Shown here piece after piece: positions 1 through 11,514 of a DNA stretch of 64,000 bases. A model generated the notes under the pieces. It was not told the DNA's origin. It worked only from the letters and a program-made list of their open reading frames with translations, and did no database searches. How positions within the stretch are numbered: position 1 is the stretch's first letter; every line of letters starts with the position of its first letter. Position numbers and translations under genes: made by a program. Origin of the DNA: Gautieria morchelliformis (Eukaryota > Basidiomycota > Agaricomycetes > Gomphales > Gomphaceae). The DNA lies in NCBI GenBank assembly GCA_015179125.1, contig WHVA01000082.1:1-64000 (forward strand), in the 5' to 3' direction.

Positions 1-1320
1 AAAAAAAGAGAATATTATTGGAAATGATAAGGAAAAAACACATCAGAGCCAGTAATGATACCCATGAAAGGTGGGCGGCAATGAGAGGAGCAACATAGGC
101 TGAAAAGCAGTCAAAAAGAGGGTAAAAAAGCGAAAATTAGTGCAAGAAATACCATGGATAGAAGCTGATCCTAATAAATATCAAAACAACATAAATATGA
201 TAGCAAGAAACACACCACATGCAGCAATGGCAGACAGGCAAGGTGGAGGCACTGAGAGGAAGCGGGCTGAAAGAAGGCCAAAAGAGAATAAAAAAGCGAA
301 AATTATTGGAAGAAATGACAGATATGATAAGGAAAAACACACCAGAGGCAGTAATCGTGGCCAAGAAAGGTGGAGGCAATGAGAGAGCAACATAGGCAAA
401 AAGAGATTAAAAAAGCGAAAATTATAGCAAGAAAATAGCAATACTTACCATGGAGAGAAGCTAATCCAATAAATATCAAAACAACACAAATATGATAGCA
501 ACACACACACCAGATGCAGCCATGACTGACAGGAACGGTGGTGAACCTGGGCTGAAGAAAAAAAAAAAAAAAAAGAAAGAAAAGAGGATTAAAAAGATTA
601 TTGCAAAATGACAGATATGAGATGTAGAAAACACACCAGAGGCATAAGGAAAGTTGGGAGGCAATAAGAGCAACCTAGGTTGAAAAAAGTCAAAAGTGGT
701 TAAAAAAGCGAGTTAAAAAATGACAATGGGAAGTATCCTATAAAATATATAAAAAACAAAAAAATATGATCAGACACACACCAGATGCATAAGAAAAAAG
801 GTGGCATAGAGAGGAGGAACCTGGGCTGAAAAGATGGCAAAAAGAGGATAAAAAAGCGAAAATTATTGGAAGAAATGACAGAAAAAACACAACAGGGACT
901 GTAATGATGGCCAAGAAAGGTGGAGGCAATGAGAGGAGAAACAAAGGCAAAAAGAGATTAAAAAAGCGAAAATTATGGCAAGAAATAGCAATACTTACCA
1001 TGGAGAGAAGCTGATCCTAATAAATATCAAAAAAACAAATATGGTAGCAACACACACACCAGATGCAGCCATGACTGACAGGAAAAGTGGGAGCACTGAG
1101 AGGAGGAACATGGACTGAAGAAGAAAAGGAAAAGAAAAAAAAAGAGGATAAAAAAGCGAAAATTATTGCAGGAAATGACAGATATGAGAAGTAGAAAACA
1201 CACCAGAGGCATCAGGAAAGATGGGAGGCAATGAGAGGAGACCCTAGGCTGAAAAGAAAAAAAAAGAGTTAAAAAAAGCGAAAATATTGGAAGAAATACC
1301 TGAGGGGACTGTAGAGAAAT
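1..1320. repeat. Diverged A-rich tandem repeat array
   Basis: A core close to aaaaaagcgaaaatta recurs near positions 124, 292, 410, 850, 961, 1150 and 1268. Between cores the same blocks reappear in the same order: gaaatgacagatatga, acacaccagaggca and ggtggaggcaatgagag. Unit spacing is irregular, roughly 110-190 bp, and units differ by substitutions and small deletions, so this is an old array. The open frames on the minus strand share one repeated low-complexity peptide and come from the repeat, not from a gene. The array may continue to the left of the window. Confidence 0.8.
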
Positions 1321-1344
1321 AAAAGTTACCAGCATGACAGACAG

Positions 1345-1520
1345 ACCCACCAGCAGAGAAAGAGAGAGCCAGAAACAGACACAGAGAGCCAGACACAGAG
1401 AGCCAGACAGAGATCCAGATGCAGAGAGCCAGCAGCAGACAGACAGATCCAGCAGGCACAGAGACAGGGGCAGGAGAGCCAGAGGTTGCCAGTTGAACCA
1501 GAGGAAATGGCAGCAGGAGG
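1345..1520. repeat. CAGA-rich low-complexity tract
   Basis: Repeated gagagccaga and cagacagaga motifs form a purine-rich simple-sequence tract directly after the A-rich array. From here to about 1690 no gene is visible; that stretch holds a short perfect palindrome, ctggtcacgtgaccag, at 1563-1578. Confidence 0.7.
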
Positions 1521-1764
1521 GTTGAGGAAGGTGGGTGCGCGCGCAGCAGCGTTGGACGCGAACTGGTCACGTGACCAGGGGCGCTCACTGCACCGCGCGT
1601 TGTCAGTAGAAAGTTGGATGCGTGGTTTGTTTGCATCTTAGTCAGGATTACGTAAAACACAAACACCCCCACAACCACCCACGCACCCATCTTTATACTA
1701 TTGATAGCGGCAGCGAAGGGGTATTGCTATCCCCGAATTCACGCGAGCTACAGGGATGAAGACA

Positions 1765-2096
1765 TTCTCCCTGGAGCACCCAATCGCGCTGCAGCTAGCC
1801 TGCATAGGCAGCCATTCCACGATCAACTATGGAATGAACACGACCATCAAATTTGGTCGCGAACATACGACGAATATTTCGACGTAGCGAATGTCGAATA
1901 TTACGATGCGATCTTAGGGACACCGTTCCTAAGGAGATTCGGCATAACCCTGGACTTCTCGAGCCCAGGACGATTCGCAAGGGAAGAAGTGATCCCCACA
2001 GGCAAGGTCTCATTCGACAACGACGAATCGAAGAACGAGGACAAAGGGCCACGGGTGAGCAGGATCACCCAGCCGAAGCCGAACCTGGCTCATTGA
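1765..2096 (+). pseudogene. Gypsy-1 retropepsin fragment
   Basis: One frame (about 1777-1860) reads LQLACIGSHSTINYG, the substrate-flap and strand region typical of fungal Ty3/Gypsy proteases. A second frame then reads YYDAILGTPFLRRFG (about 1899-1945), the conserved ILG segment near the protease C-terminus. The switch of frame around 1860 shows an indel. The catalytic D-[ST]-G motif itself is not visible upstream, so the N-terminal part is missing or too decayed. Confidence 0.7.
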
Positions 2097-2394
2097 AGCC
2101 AGGAGAGCGGGGACGACCGTCCTCGAACTCACCCTAACCGTAGGGAGAGACGCTCTCACCTAACGGTGAAAGCGATGGGAAAGAGGAAAGCGGGCCCGTG
2201 CGCCGCGGGACCTAATAGACGCCAACAGCGCCTAATGGCTCTAAGCCAACCACCACCATCATCCTCACGGATGATGACCTTCCTCGCCTCCGCGAGGAAT
2301 GGATGGAATACTGACTAGTCGGAATCACTAGAACTGCCTAGTCAGTGGAATTCCATTAGAACTCCCGCCACACGGGAGATCAACCATGAGATCA

Positions 2395-3010
2395 ACCTCA
2401 TCGATCCCAACAAGCACATGCGGTATCGACTACCGAAATCCCCGAACACTTCCGAGAGGAACTGTCGGCAAAGATAGAACGATACACCACTGCAAAGTGG
2501 TGGATTCCGGCAGTAGCGCAGCAGGCAGTGCCCATGCTGTGTGTGCCGAAGAAGAAGGTAGTTGAGAACCGTCTTCGATCTGCCCAGCAAGGAACACGGT
2601 GAAGGACGTCACGCCCTTCCCGGATAAGATATCATCGCAGCGACATGGCTCGCTGCCGATATCGAACAAACTCGATATGTCAGAAGCATACGAGCAGATC
2701 CGGATCCATCCGGATCACGTAGCAAAGACAGCCTTTGCCACGATCCTGGCACCTTCAGGAGCCAGGTGATACAGATGGGGGACTGTAACGCCCCATCAAC
2801 ATTCCAACGGCTGATGACAGCCATTTTCCGCGACTGCATAGGTCGCTTCGTCCATGTATACATGGACGACATCTTCATATTCTCGCTCTCAATACAAGAG
2901 CATGAAGAGCACCTCTACATCGTCTTTGACAGACTGAGGAAGAACCACCTCTTTCTGAGCAAGAAAAAGGTGGACCTCTACTCCATCCGAATGGAGTGCC
3001 TCGGCCAATG
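2395..3010 (+). pseudogene. Gypsy-1 reverse transcriptase fragment
   Basis: The fingers and palm are recognisable but shifted between frames. An N-terminal piece holds KWWIPAVAQQAVPMLCVPKK (about 2499-2558). A middle piece reads DVTPFPDKIS and then LDMSEAYEQIRIHPDHVAKT. A clean stretch then gives MGDCNAPSTFQRLM and the catalytic YMDDIFIFS (about 2850-2885). At least two frameshifts occur between these blocks, and a stop follows near 3009. RT copies genomic RNA into cDNA in the cytoplasmic particle of LTR elements; this copy is dead. Confidence 0.8.
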
Positions 3011-3274
3011 ATCGATGGCCGAGGGGTACATGCCGACGAGGACAAGATGCAACGCATCGCGAGTGGCGCAGGCCACGGACGTTCAACGACGTCCAGCGTT
3101 TCCTCGGGCTGGTACAGTATCTGGCACACTACATGCCAGATGTTAGCGCATATACCACCCCACTATCGGGCTGTGCGCGTAATAACCGTCCATTCGAATG
3201 GACACCACTCTCGACAAATGCTGGCAAAGCATTAAGGCGTTGGCCTGTAAGGCCCCGATCCTGCGTCCAGTAGA

Positions 3275-3690
3275 CGCAAGGTGCCCAGAGCCATCTGGGT
3301 GATCACCGACGGATCAAAAGCGGCGTCGGTGCGTCTACGGCCAAGGTCTCGACTGGAAAACTTGTCGACCAGCCGGCTTCTTGTCAAAGAAGTTCAGCGT
3401 TGTCACACAACACTACCGGACTCAGAGCACGAGACGATCGCGGTGCTCGAGGCTCTCATGAAATGGGAGGACAAACTTGCTGGGGCAAAGGTTCACCCTC
3501 TCACAGACCACAAAGGGCTCGAGTACTTGAGACCCAGAAGAACCTATCTGACCGACAGGTCAGATGGTGGGAGTTTCTCTCCCGGTTCAATTTCAACACC
3601 GTTCATGTTGACGGTATAGAGAACAAGGTAGTGGACTACCTGTCGCGCTACTACGAGAGCGACACGAGTGATGACAATCACCCGGACCAT
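3275..3690 (+). pseudogene. Gypsy-1 RNase H fragment
   Basis: The RNase H signature is spread over two overlapping frames. One carries VITDGSK, then SEHETIAVLEALMKWEDKL (catalytic Glu region), then LTDHKGLEYL (catalytic Asp region). The other continues with RWWEFLSRFNFNTVHVDG and NKVVDYLSRYY, the usual VADALSR-like end. The frame change falls near 3540. It follows the RT fragment and precedes integrase, as in Ty3/Gypsy pol. Confidence 0.75.
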
Positions 3691-4117
3691 GCTTCGTGAA
3701 CGCGGATGCGCGTTTGGACCCGGACGGTGAGTTATTGCCCCAGACCGGTATGTCCAGTTGCAACAGTGGCGACAAGACGCTCTAAGCGCCTTGCTGAGAA
3801 GACAGATGCGAGAGTAACGGAAGCCGCCGCTTTAAACGAGGGCTCACCAGAGCCCGCGAACGTCACCGCGTCCCGCGACGATGACGATGAGTTCAGAGCC
3901 ATCGCCACAGGAAATGACGGCGCGCCCCTGCGCCGGATCATCGAGCAAGGCGTAGACCTGTCTAGGTCCTACGAGACGCGTACCACAGGGACACCATGTT
4001 CACAAAGATCATGGCGCACCCAGACGCGCACCTGAGATTCGGGATCCGGGACGGGCTGATCTGGACTAAGAATCAGCTCAAAAGAGACGTCATTCTGTCC
4101 CCCGCTCTGTTCTTCAA

Positions 4118-5289
4118 GGGGAAGGAAGCTGATCGAAATTATCATCGATCGGGCACATCAGATAGTCGGCCACTATGGCCATCTGAAGACTTCAAACTAC
4201 GTTCGAAGAGCATATTGGTGGCCGGGCATGAACCCAGACATAGAAGTGTTCTGCACATCGTGCGCGAGGTGTCAGATGATGAAAACCGGGCCACAACGGC
4301 CCAAAGGCCTACTACACAGCCTACCCATTCCAGATAGGCTGTGGCAGTCGATTGGCATCGACTTCATGGGGCCCCTGCCCAAATTCAACGACTGTGACTA
4401 CCTGATGGTAGTCATCGACCGACTAACGTCGCTCGTACACCTCGTACCAACCACGATGAGCGTGTCAGCCAAGGGAGTAGCCTGGCTGTTTCTGAAGGAG
4501 GTCATCTGACTACACGGAGTTCCCGATTCCATCGTCTTGGACAGAGACTCAAAGTTCAGGTCGATCTTCTGGCGTGAACTACAGCGACTCATGGGGACTA
4601 AGCTCCTCATGTCAACTGCTTTTCATCCCCAAACGGATGGAGCAACCGAGCGGGAAAACCACTCGATCGGCCAGATATTGCACGCTGTCGTCAGAGACGA
4701 TCAGAAGGATTGGGCATTTAAATGCCCAATGGTTGAGGTCGCCCTCAACAGCAACGTCAGCGCGACCACAGGGTTCGCACCTTTTGAGCTGAACCACGGC
4801 TATATGCCGCGGATAGACCTCCCCATAGCCGTGGACACCCCGTTCAAGGGGGTGGCCCGGTTTGCACATCAGGCAAAATGGAACCTGATGGGGGCACACG
4901 ATGCAATCATAGAGCATCAAGTGACGCAAATGTTTCACGCGAATAAGAAACGTATGGCGAGCGACAGGTACGCGGCCAACGACCGCGTCTACCTTTCGAC
5001 ACAAAACCTAACTCTCCTGAAAGGAAGAGCCAGAAAGCTAGTCCCGCGGTACATCGGACTGTACCGCGTCATCGAGGCTCACAACGACGCCTCGACGGTG
5101 ACCCTCGATCTTCCCGACAAGCTGAAAAGCTGTCTCATTTCACCGGTCTTCCATTCCAGCCTCGTACGGCGATACGAGGCTAACAACGATGAATTGTTCC
5201 CTCGTCATGAGGCCAAGTCATTTTATGACTTCGGAGCCAATGACGATGAGGAGTGGCTTGTCGACGGATTATCGCACATCGATGGATAA
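4118..5289 (+). pseudogene. Gypsy-1 integrase with one in-frame TGA
   Basis: The HHCC zinc domain is visible: HQIVGHYGH (4156-4182), then YWWPGM, then CTSCARCQ. The catalytic core follows with GIDFMGPLP (first Asp), LDRDSKF (second Asp) and STAFHPQTDGATERENHSI (Glu). The only break in this long stretch is a TGA at 4507-4509; the frame continues unchanged from there to 5289. Before 4153 the frame differs, so an indel lies near 4120-4150. The C-terminal part, including SPVFHSSLVRRY, leads into the chromodomain. Integrase would insert the cDNA into chromatin; this copy is inactive. Confidence 0.85.
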
Positions 5290-5437
5290 ACTCGACGGAC
5301 CTGGAGTTCCAGGTCCGTTGGACCCTAGGCGACGTGACATGGGAACCCATGTCGTCCTGCAAGGACCTTGAAGCCCTAGATAGCTATCTAGAGCTTCGGG
5401 GGGTGGGCAAGCCACGCAACCTCCCCAGACGCCGCTA
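5226..5437 (+). pseudogene. Gypsy-1 C-terminal chromodomain, frameshifted
   Basis: The integrase frame ends with DDEEWLVDGLSHIDG and a stop. The next frame supplies LEFQVRWTLGDVTWEPMSSC and LDSYLELRGV. Together these are the start and the two halves of a chromodomain of the chromovirus type, which steers integration to histone-modified chromatin in known elements. One frameshift near 5285 splits it. This places Gypsy-1 in the chromovirus branch. Confidence 0.75.
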
Positions 5438-5578
5438 AACGCGTCTGTCACGTGCAGACCATGTGACGCGCCGGCCATGGCGTGGTTAAATTTTTGCCTC
5501 AGATCTTTCCGAGGGCGCATCGCTTCTTGGAAGCAACCACCATCATCTACCCACGAAGATGATGCCCCCAAAGATAGG

Positions 5579-7471
5579 ATGGACATTGATCCATCAACGT
5601 CCACAATGCGAACAACGGCCCCGAGACAGGGGGCCGCAGACATTCTCCGTCTCCAATAGACCAGGAGCACTGGATGATCGTGGGATGGGAGGACACCCTC
5701 ACCATCGTCCACCTGGACGACTGCGCAACATGTGCGGACTACGCCGCGCACCTGAGGGCCGTGACCGGCACCCGCAAGGTCAAATTGCGGGACGAAGACA
5801 TCAGCGACGCCGTCGATGCAGCTTGGGGATGGCTCCCAAGGGGCATCACGCATGACGCGCGAGAAGAGCCCCTCTGGGACGTCCACGACCTCAAAAAAGA
5901 GGTCAAGGAGCTAGAACGCGCGGTCGAGGACCGCGACGACGTGCTCGTAACCGAGCATGCCAGGATCAAGGAACTGGAGCAGCAGCTGAGTGCAGCCCAG
6001 CTCCAGGTTACCCTGGTTCACGCTGCTTCAAAAAGGCCACGACATGACCCAGCCACAGACCCAGTGGCCGGGCCATCATCACCTCACACGACGGCACCGA
6101 CCCCGACAACGACAACGACGGAAGGGCTGAGCGCGCCTTCCGACTCGGCGTACGGTGTCCCATATGGATGGGAGTCCGACTCATCCATCTGGAAGACGTA
6201 CGACCCCGAACGGGCACAGAGGCTGGCAGAGCAGCCGAAGAAAAAGCGCAAGAAATTGCGCGGCTCCCCCCACACCGTCAATGGGCCAGCCATGGCGAAG
6301 GAAAGCGTGATCAGCGCTTACCTAGCGGCGTCATCGTCGCACACCATCAACGACCCTGCCCTTCAGCGGCGGGTAGCACAGATCGACGCCCAGTACATCG
6401 GGCCTGGCGTGGCCCTTCCTCCGCCGGCGGGGACAGTTCACCCTCCCTACCTGGGGGAGGGAGTGATCATACCACTCGGAGACCCACCGATCTCCGAGAC
6501 GGGCCTCCTACCACGGCCGGTAGGAAAGGCCCAACAGCGTCGTACTCAATGGTACGACGTCTGCCCGCTCGACGACCCACACTTCGTCGAACTCATAGCA
6601 CGGGCAAAAGAAATGCCGCAGATCGCACGTACGCGCGAGATGATCGGCGTCTTCAAACGCATCGAGCGCGAACAACGCGCTCACAATCCCAAAAGGGATT
6701 GTCTCGTGATAGCAGGCGGTACCCCGCATGAGATCGCGGCCATCCTGAAGGGTTGGATACACAACCCTGAAGGAATCCCATCCGCCATCCATGACAACGC
6801 CGATGGCACCTTCAACCTAGACGACATGGGCGTCTGGATGTGGTTGAAGGCCCTTGCGCCCCGGGTCAAAGGGGTCACATCACCTCTCAGGGCGAGGCTA
6901 CTCGACCTCTTCAGCTTGACAGACCAATGGTCGAGCCTCGTTGACGCCAGGGAAGTGCTGACGCCTCAGAGCACCACCCTGCGGCTCTCAATCACGGGCC
7001 CATTCCCCGTGGAGGGCCGAGCCGGCCCTGACATCCCACTCGTGGAGATCGCAAGATGGTTGGCCCGCTACACGGGAGTCACTCGCGAGCGAGCGGCACG
7101 CATTGAACATTATGTTCAACGCAGCATCACCGGCGCAGCATTCAGTGGCACCGCCCGCGAGGGTCAACAAAAGGTCATTGAGACCAGCCATGTGAGGGCC
7201 GCGGTGACGCGACCCCTCACTCACGCTCAGCTCAATTGAGAGCTGGCGCGCTTCCGGCCCCCTCCTCAGACTGAGGACCTGGCCGTTGAAGCCATGCTCC
7301 GCGAGGACACTGGCCCTGTCACCCAAGCGGATACCGCCAAGCCATCTTTACAATTCACCATAGCCACGCTGTTGGAGCACGATCGACGTCTTTGGACCGA
7401 CTTGGTAGTCATCACTGGGCCTATCACCTCCTCTGCTCAACCCTCTTTCGATGGTGTTCCTATGATCAGAT
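5579..7471 (+). pseudogene. Long coiled-coil ORF downstream of Gypsy-1, cut by an LTR
   Basis: An open frame runs from at least 5674 to a TGA at 7237-7239, then continues in the same frame to 7471, where LTR-A begins. A likely start MDIDPSTSTMR (5579) lies in a neighbouring frame, so a small frameshift is probable near 5650. Features are a charged coiled coil (residues about 70-110 from 5674), a Thr/Pro/Ser-rich linker, a basic KKKRKKL nuclear-localisation-like motif, then a globular C-half with WMWLKALAPRVKG and RARLLDLFS. I do not recognise an enzymatic domain. Codon use is GC-rich like Gypsy-1, so it may be an accessory ORF of that element, but a captured host gene is equally possible. Confidence 0.55.
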
Positions 7472-8498
7472 TGTCATGGCTTGTGCACTTCCTGCACCTT
7501 GCTACCCCCATTTCCCCTTTCGCCACTCCTCCCCCATGTTCACTCGGCTTTGCCCCCCATGTCGACCACTCCTCCCCTATGTCATCTCTGTTCTCCCTTC
7601 CTCACATTTCACCGAACGACGATTCACTGCTCACATCATTCGCCAACAGGCACGCCATCACAACACGATCGACGCCCCCTCCCCGGTATGATGGCTTGTT
7701 ACTACTCCCATCAGCTTCTCGATCCAACCCTTTGGGTGTTCATATGGCTAGGATGTGTTCACAGGATGTCCCTTCCGTTGGTCGTGTGGGATCAACCCCG
7801 TAGACGAAGAGTCCGTGCAGGGTAGCATATATGCAGGTCCCAAGACATGGTTTCATACATAAGTGCCTTCGCCACCTTTACTCTCCGTCATTTCATGTTC
7901 GCACTCTTCCCTCACTCTATTGTATGTTTATTCCATCTATGTTGTATCATGACTGTGCACCCCTATCCAACCCTAACTCAGGACGGCCTCTTTCCTATTC
8001 GCTAATACCTTACGAGCATTCGATATAAGTAGTTTGCATTCGCATGTACATTCCCCAGTTCAATTATCATATGTGTTCATCTTGTGTAAACTTGACCTTG
8101 CTGTGATCATCACCTTGAGCCTTCTCCTGGAGATTTCTATCTTCGACCAGAAGAGGACTTAGGCATCACTGGTGAGTATACTTCATCTTCGTTACTTAGC
8201 CTTCGAACTATTTCCTGTGCTGTCGGCGAAGGGTTCTGAAGGAGCACCTTCGCCGGCGAAGGGATTGTTGCTACTGAGACAGCCCTTCCGTGACACCTTG
8301 CACGTTACATTGTCAAGTGCCACGGGCTATTTCGCTACGACTGTAGATAGGGCGAGCCCCGTTCGGGCAACCCTCTTATCTTGTGAACATTTATCGGTTC
8401 ACCTATTCGCCCAACGGCATACTTATTCGCACAAGTTATTCGGGGATTCGCTGTGTTCACTAATAGACGATATTAACGCCCAAAAACCAATCTTGACA
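7472..8498 (+). mobile_element. LTR-A copy 1 (solo LTR, plus orientation)
   Basis: This 1027-bp block begins TGTCATGGCTTG and ends AATCTTGACA, so it has the inverted ends TGTCA/TGACA expected for an LTR. It aligns along its length with 35920-36873 and, inverted, with 50740-51757. It interrupts the reading frame that runs up to 7471. The flanking 5-bp sequences (cagat and atacc) do not match, so no target duplication survives. Internal ORFs are not conserved between copies and are not genes. Confidence 0.75.
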
Positions 8499-8661
8499 AT
8501 ACCCTGCCTAGCCTGGACCCCTTCTCATGCACTAAGTCATTCCAGCACCTCCAACATTCTATTCCATTTTCGCTCCTTAAGTCACAAGTTAAATTTGATT
8601 ATTAATTCATCTAATCTATTCCAACGTTCCAAGAAAACTATTCTACAAGTTGTTCCGACCC

Positions 8662-10671
8662 TTAGTCTTCCTCCATGGTATTGTCACCCCCAAATCCCAC
8701 CCAGTCATCTGCCTCTGGATCCTCCACATCTCCGTTTCTCCCATAGGCCTCCTTGAACCTCACGACGTCCTGGACCTTGCCCTCCGACACTTCCGTGCCC
8801 GCTTCTGAGTCCTCCGTCTCCTGAATCCACCTCAACTCCGCAACAACCTGATCCAGGTGATCCTCCAAGGCCCCGAGGCAATCCGCGACTGCACTGTAAA
8901 AGTTATGCTGCATGCACACCCCTTGCTCCCCTTGTTGGAGCAATCCATGGAGTGACCGCATGATATCCAGAAGAGGATCTGTGGTCCACTCCTGTCCGGT
9001 CACCCCACTCATGCTCGCCTCTGGCCCACCTTGGTTTCCCTTCACCTTTGCATCCCTGGACAAGGGTTTCCTTCCTTGCGAAGACCTTTCCGACCCGATT
9101 TCTGACCCTCTGGTTTTCTTCCGCTTGGTCGACACCTGGGCCGTGAGTCCATCAACGACGCATGCCTTCTTGTCATCCTTGCAGTGGTTTCAGGTTGTGG
9201 CCTTTCCGGCCAGGTCCCACACACACGGCAATTCCTTTTCTATACAGCCCTCACAGCTAGGCTCCAAAGGGCCGTCATCTTCCAATGCCGATCTCTTGAC
9301 ACCTGCTCGGTGCGCCTCCTTCCGGCGCTGTTTTTCCTCCTGTGCTGCCCGCTGTTATGAATACACAACTAAAGCTATGCCACACAACATTCATCACTAT
9401 AACACGCTGATATACTACGAAAACATCATCTCAACTCTATGGACCACTGTGGGCCACTTTCCTTATTTGGACATTGCAAATCACACACATGTTACGACTT
9501 TGCATGTCACACTGTCACACTATCACACTGTGACGCCCAGCGTACACACCATGGCCGACCCAGTGCTTAACTGTCACGAACCAGTCACAACACACCTCAA
9601 CATGCACACACGCACTACCAAGCCCACCAAGCACACATACAAATATCGCCGAACCACTAATATTATCACAGCACTGTGGACCAAGCCAAGCCAAGTATTT
9701 TCCCCACATGCCACGCATGTGCATGTGATCCGATCAAGGGACGTGACACACTGAGGTGACCCTGCACGTGTCTCAATGATTTCTCCTATTCTCCTTTATT
9801 CCCCATTCCCCATTCACCATTATACTTTACACATCACATCCCACACACATGTCCCTCCTACTCCTAATACTCAAAACTATGCCAGTTGCCCCATACGACC
9901 TTTTTCTTGTTCCTATCTTGTAACACACCAAGAACGCCAAGTTCTTTTCTTGATAGTTAAATACTCGACCTTGTACACTACATTCGATAGTGAAACAGTG
10001 AAAACAGTTAATCACTCACTTCTTTTGCGCTCTATAGCTATCAGCTTCAGTCAGTATTGTTGTAAGATGCATGTGCCTTGTTACATGTGCAAACACCCTA
10101 CTTTCTCGAGCACTACTCGATTCGACTCTTATTATGAGTTTGAATCATACTTCCACTAGCTATTTGTGACACCACAACTAACAAGACCCACCACTCATCT
10201 GTTGCTTTCCCCTTGCCCTTGTTTTTGGGCTTCGGGGTCTCTTCCGGTGTCCTCCGACAGAGTTTTGCTCCAAACAGAAATCCCTTCCACTTCGGCCAGT
10301 TTCTTCTGTTCTGACAGTCAGGCTATCTTATCAAGTGGACCGAAGCACTCACCTTTGTCGCCGCGCGACTTTTCTCCGCCTTTTCCACGGTTGCCTTTTC
10401 CCCAGTGGCTTGCTCCTCCGCGAGCTTTTCTGCCACTTCTTCGGCCTCCCACTCTACGCACTCGCGCTCCAGACGATCATGCTCCTCGCGGTCCTTGCGC
10501 TCTTTTTCTTTGTGCTCCTCTTCCTTGCACTCCTCCTCCAGCCGCTCCTTCTCCTTCTGAGCGGCCTCTTCAGCCTTGCGTTTTTCCACCAATTCTTTTT
10601 CCGCAAGCACAATTGGTGAAATGCTGCTTCATTTGGGCACTGGTCATTTTGGAGAAGTCGACTGGGGAGCT
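8662..10671 (-). pseudogene. Broken gene: coiled coil plus Zn2Cys6-like domain
   Basis: Read on the minus strand, a start MSSPVDFSKMTSAQMKQH at 10671 leads into a Glu/Lys/Arg-rich coiled coil (10610-10335) after a 1-bp frameshift near 10615. Past an inserted block (9353-10171) the frame resumes at about 9350 and continues to the stop at 8662. There CEGC, then a Cys six residues on, then a Cys position ten residues on, then NHC and KDDKKAC fit the Zn2Cys6 spacing CX2CX6CX10CX2CX6C. The fourth Cys codon is TGA (9192-9190). Zn2Cys6 domains are fungal DNA-binding modules, and an acidic C-terminus (EDPEADDWVGFGG) follows. The gene is inactivated by a frameshift, a nonsense codon and an insertion. 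Confidence 0.65.
9353..10171. mobile_element. LTR-like insertion inside the Zn2Cys6-like pseudogene
   Basis: The coding frame of the host pseudogene stops making sense between about 10172 and 9353. The block between starts TGTTATGAAT and ends TTTGTGACA, ends that could be an LTR's TG...CA. It is rich in cac/aca and holds no convincing ORF. I could not find a matching target duplication (cccgc versus ccaca), and no second copy is obvious in this window, so the boundaries are approximate. Confidence 0.35.
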
Positions 10672-10794
10672 CATAGTGGATGTGGATTGAAGTGTGTTGC
10701 TTCTCCTGCCTATCTTTCGAACTCCGACGCGTTGTTCACATGTCACATGATCCGACTTGTGGTCTCATGGGGGTCGACCTTGAAGGGGAGATAC

Positions 10795-10842
10795 TGTTAC
10801 GACCATGCCGCTCAACCATCTCTGCCACCTCCGGAACAGCAG
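10795..10842 (+). mobile_element. LTR-B 5' end fragment
   Basis: These 48 bases start TGTTACGACCATGCC and match the first bases of the LTR at 46696 with few changes. The match stops where the LINE fragment begins, so the LTR was interrupted or recombined here. Confidence 0.7.
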
Positions 10843-11513
10843 CACATCAGGAATATTGTGGATCAGAATGAATACATGGACCTGATATGTGCAACCAAGC
10901 AGGAGTTTTGCATTGATTGGTTGCAAAATGCAGATGAGTCCAGCATATGGACAGCTAGTTATTTGGTGTCAGGGCCATCAACCGACGGAGCCTGCATGAG
11001 AATCCCTCCCCTCAAGGTTATAGGCAATTTGGAAACCAGAGTTTCAGATAACGCAGAGAAAAGCAAAATACTGTTCATGTCCTGTTTCCCTTCGCAAGGG
11101 GTACAACTCCAGCAGGGACCCAACACGCCATTTCCAGAGCCTGCGTTTGAGTATGTGCAGATAACTGATGGGCAAATCCAATGCACAATTGGCAAAATGG
11201 GCCCTTACAAAGCTGCAGGCCCATCTGGGCTCTCGAACGCAGTACTAACTCATTGCGCAGATTTATTCACCTCTTATCTGGGCTGCATTTACCAGGCCAC
11301 ACTTCATTTCAACACTTACCCCCTACAGTGGAGAACCTCCACCATCGCCACCCTGTGGAAACCAGGGAAACCTGATTACACGGTAGCGAAGGTGTATCAA
11401 CCTATAACACTTATGGAGAAACTTGCCAAGCCTCTCTCAGGCTGTGTAGCTGAGACACTGACATACTACACAGAGACACTTCAAATGTTGCCATCCACCC
11501 ATGGCCTTACCTG
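10843..11513 (+). pseudogene. LINE (non-LTR) reverse transcriptase fragment
   Basis: The frame reads PPLKVIGNLETRVSDNAEKS (the stretch before the RT core of fungal Tad-like LINEs). It then gives KMGPYKAAGPSGLSN (the conserved KAPGPDG region), TLWKPGKPDY, then VYQPITLMEKLAKPL (the YRPI.LL block). It stops after QMLPSTHG, where the next RT motif would begin, and no upstream endonuclease is present. Several conserved positions are altered (GPSG for GPDG, YQPI for YRPI). The last 100 bases are duplicated at 58153-58256. In life this enzyme would perform target-primed reverse transcription. Confidence 0.8.
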
Positions 11514-11514
11514 A

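Larger units (their letters stand above)
1735..5440 (+). mobile_element. Gypsy-1: decayed Ty3/Gypsy chromovirus (PR-RT-RH-IN-CHR)
   Basis: Pieces of aspartic protease, reverse transcriptase, RNase H, integrase and chromodomain follow each other on the plus strand in the order expected for a fungal Ty3/Gypsy chromovirus pol. Each domain is recognisable but spread over all three frames by indels, so the element cannot make a functional polyprotein. I found no gag and no flanking LTR that clearly belongs to it. The LTR-A copy at 7472-8498 lies downstream but looks like a later insertion. The element is GC-rich compared with its surroundings. Confidence 0.85.

Noticed and set aside
137-1350. Series of 60-107-codon minus-strand ORFs
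   Set aside because: They repeat the same Phe/Leu/Ser-rich peptide because the A-rich tandem repeat is read in antisense.
5269-5886. Minus-strand frame of about 205 codons
   Set aside because: It lies antisense to the chromodomain and the following ORF, has no motif and ends at arbitrary points.
7472-8498. LTR-A copy 1 as the 3' LTR of Gypsy-1
   Set aside because: The upstream reading frame runs straight into it without a polypurine tract, no partner LTR lies upstream of 1735, and other LTR-A copies occur as solo LTRs.
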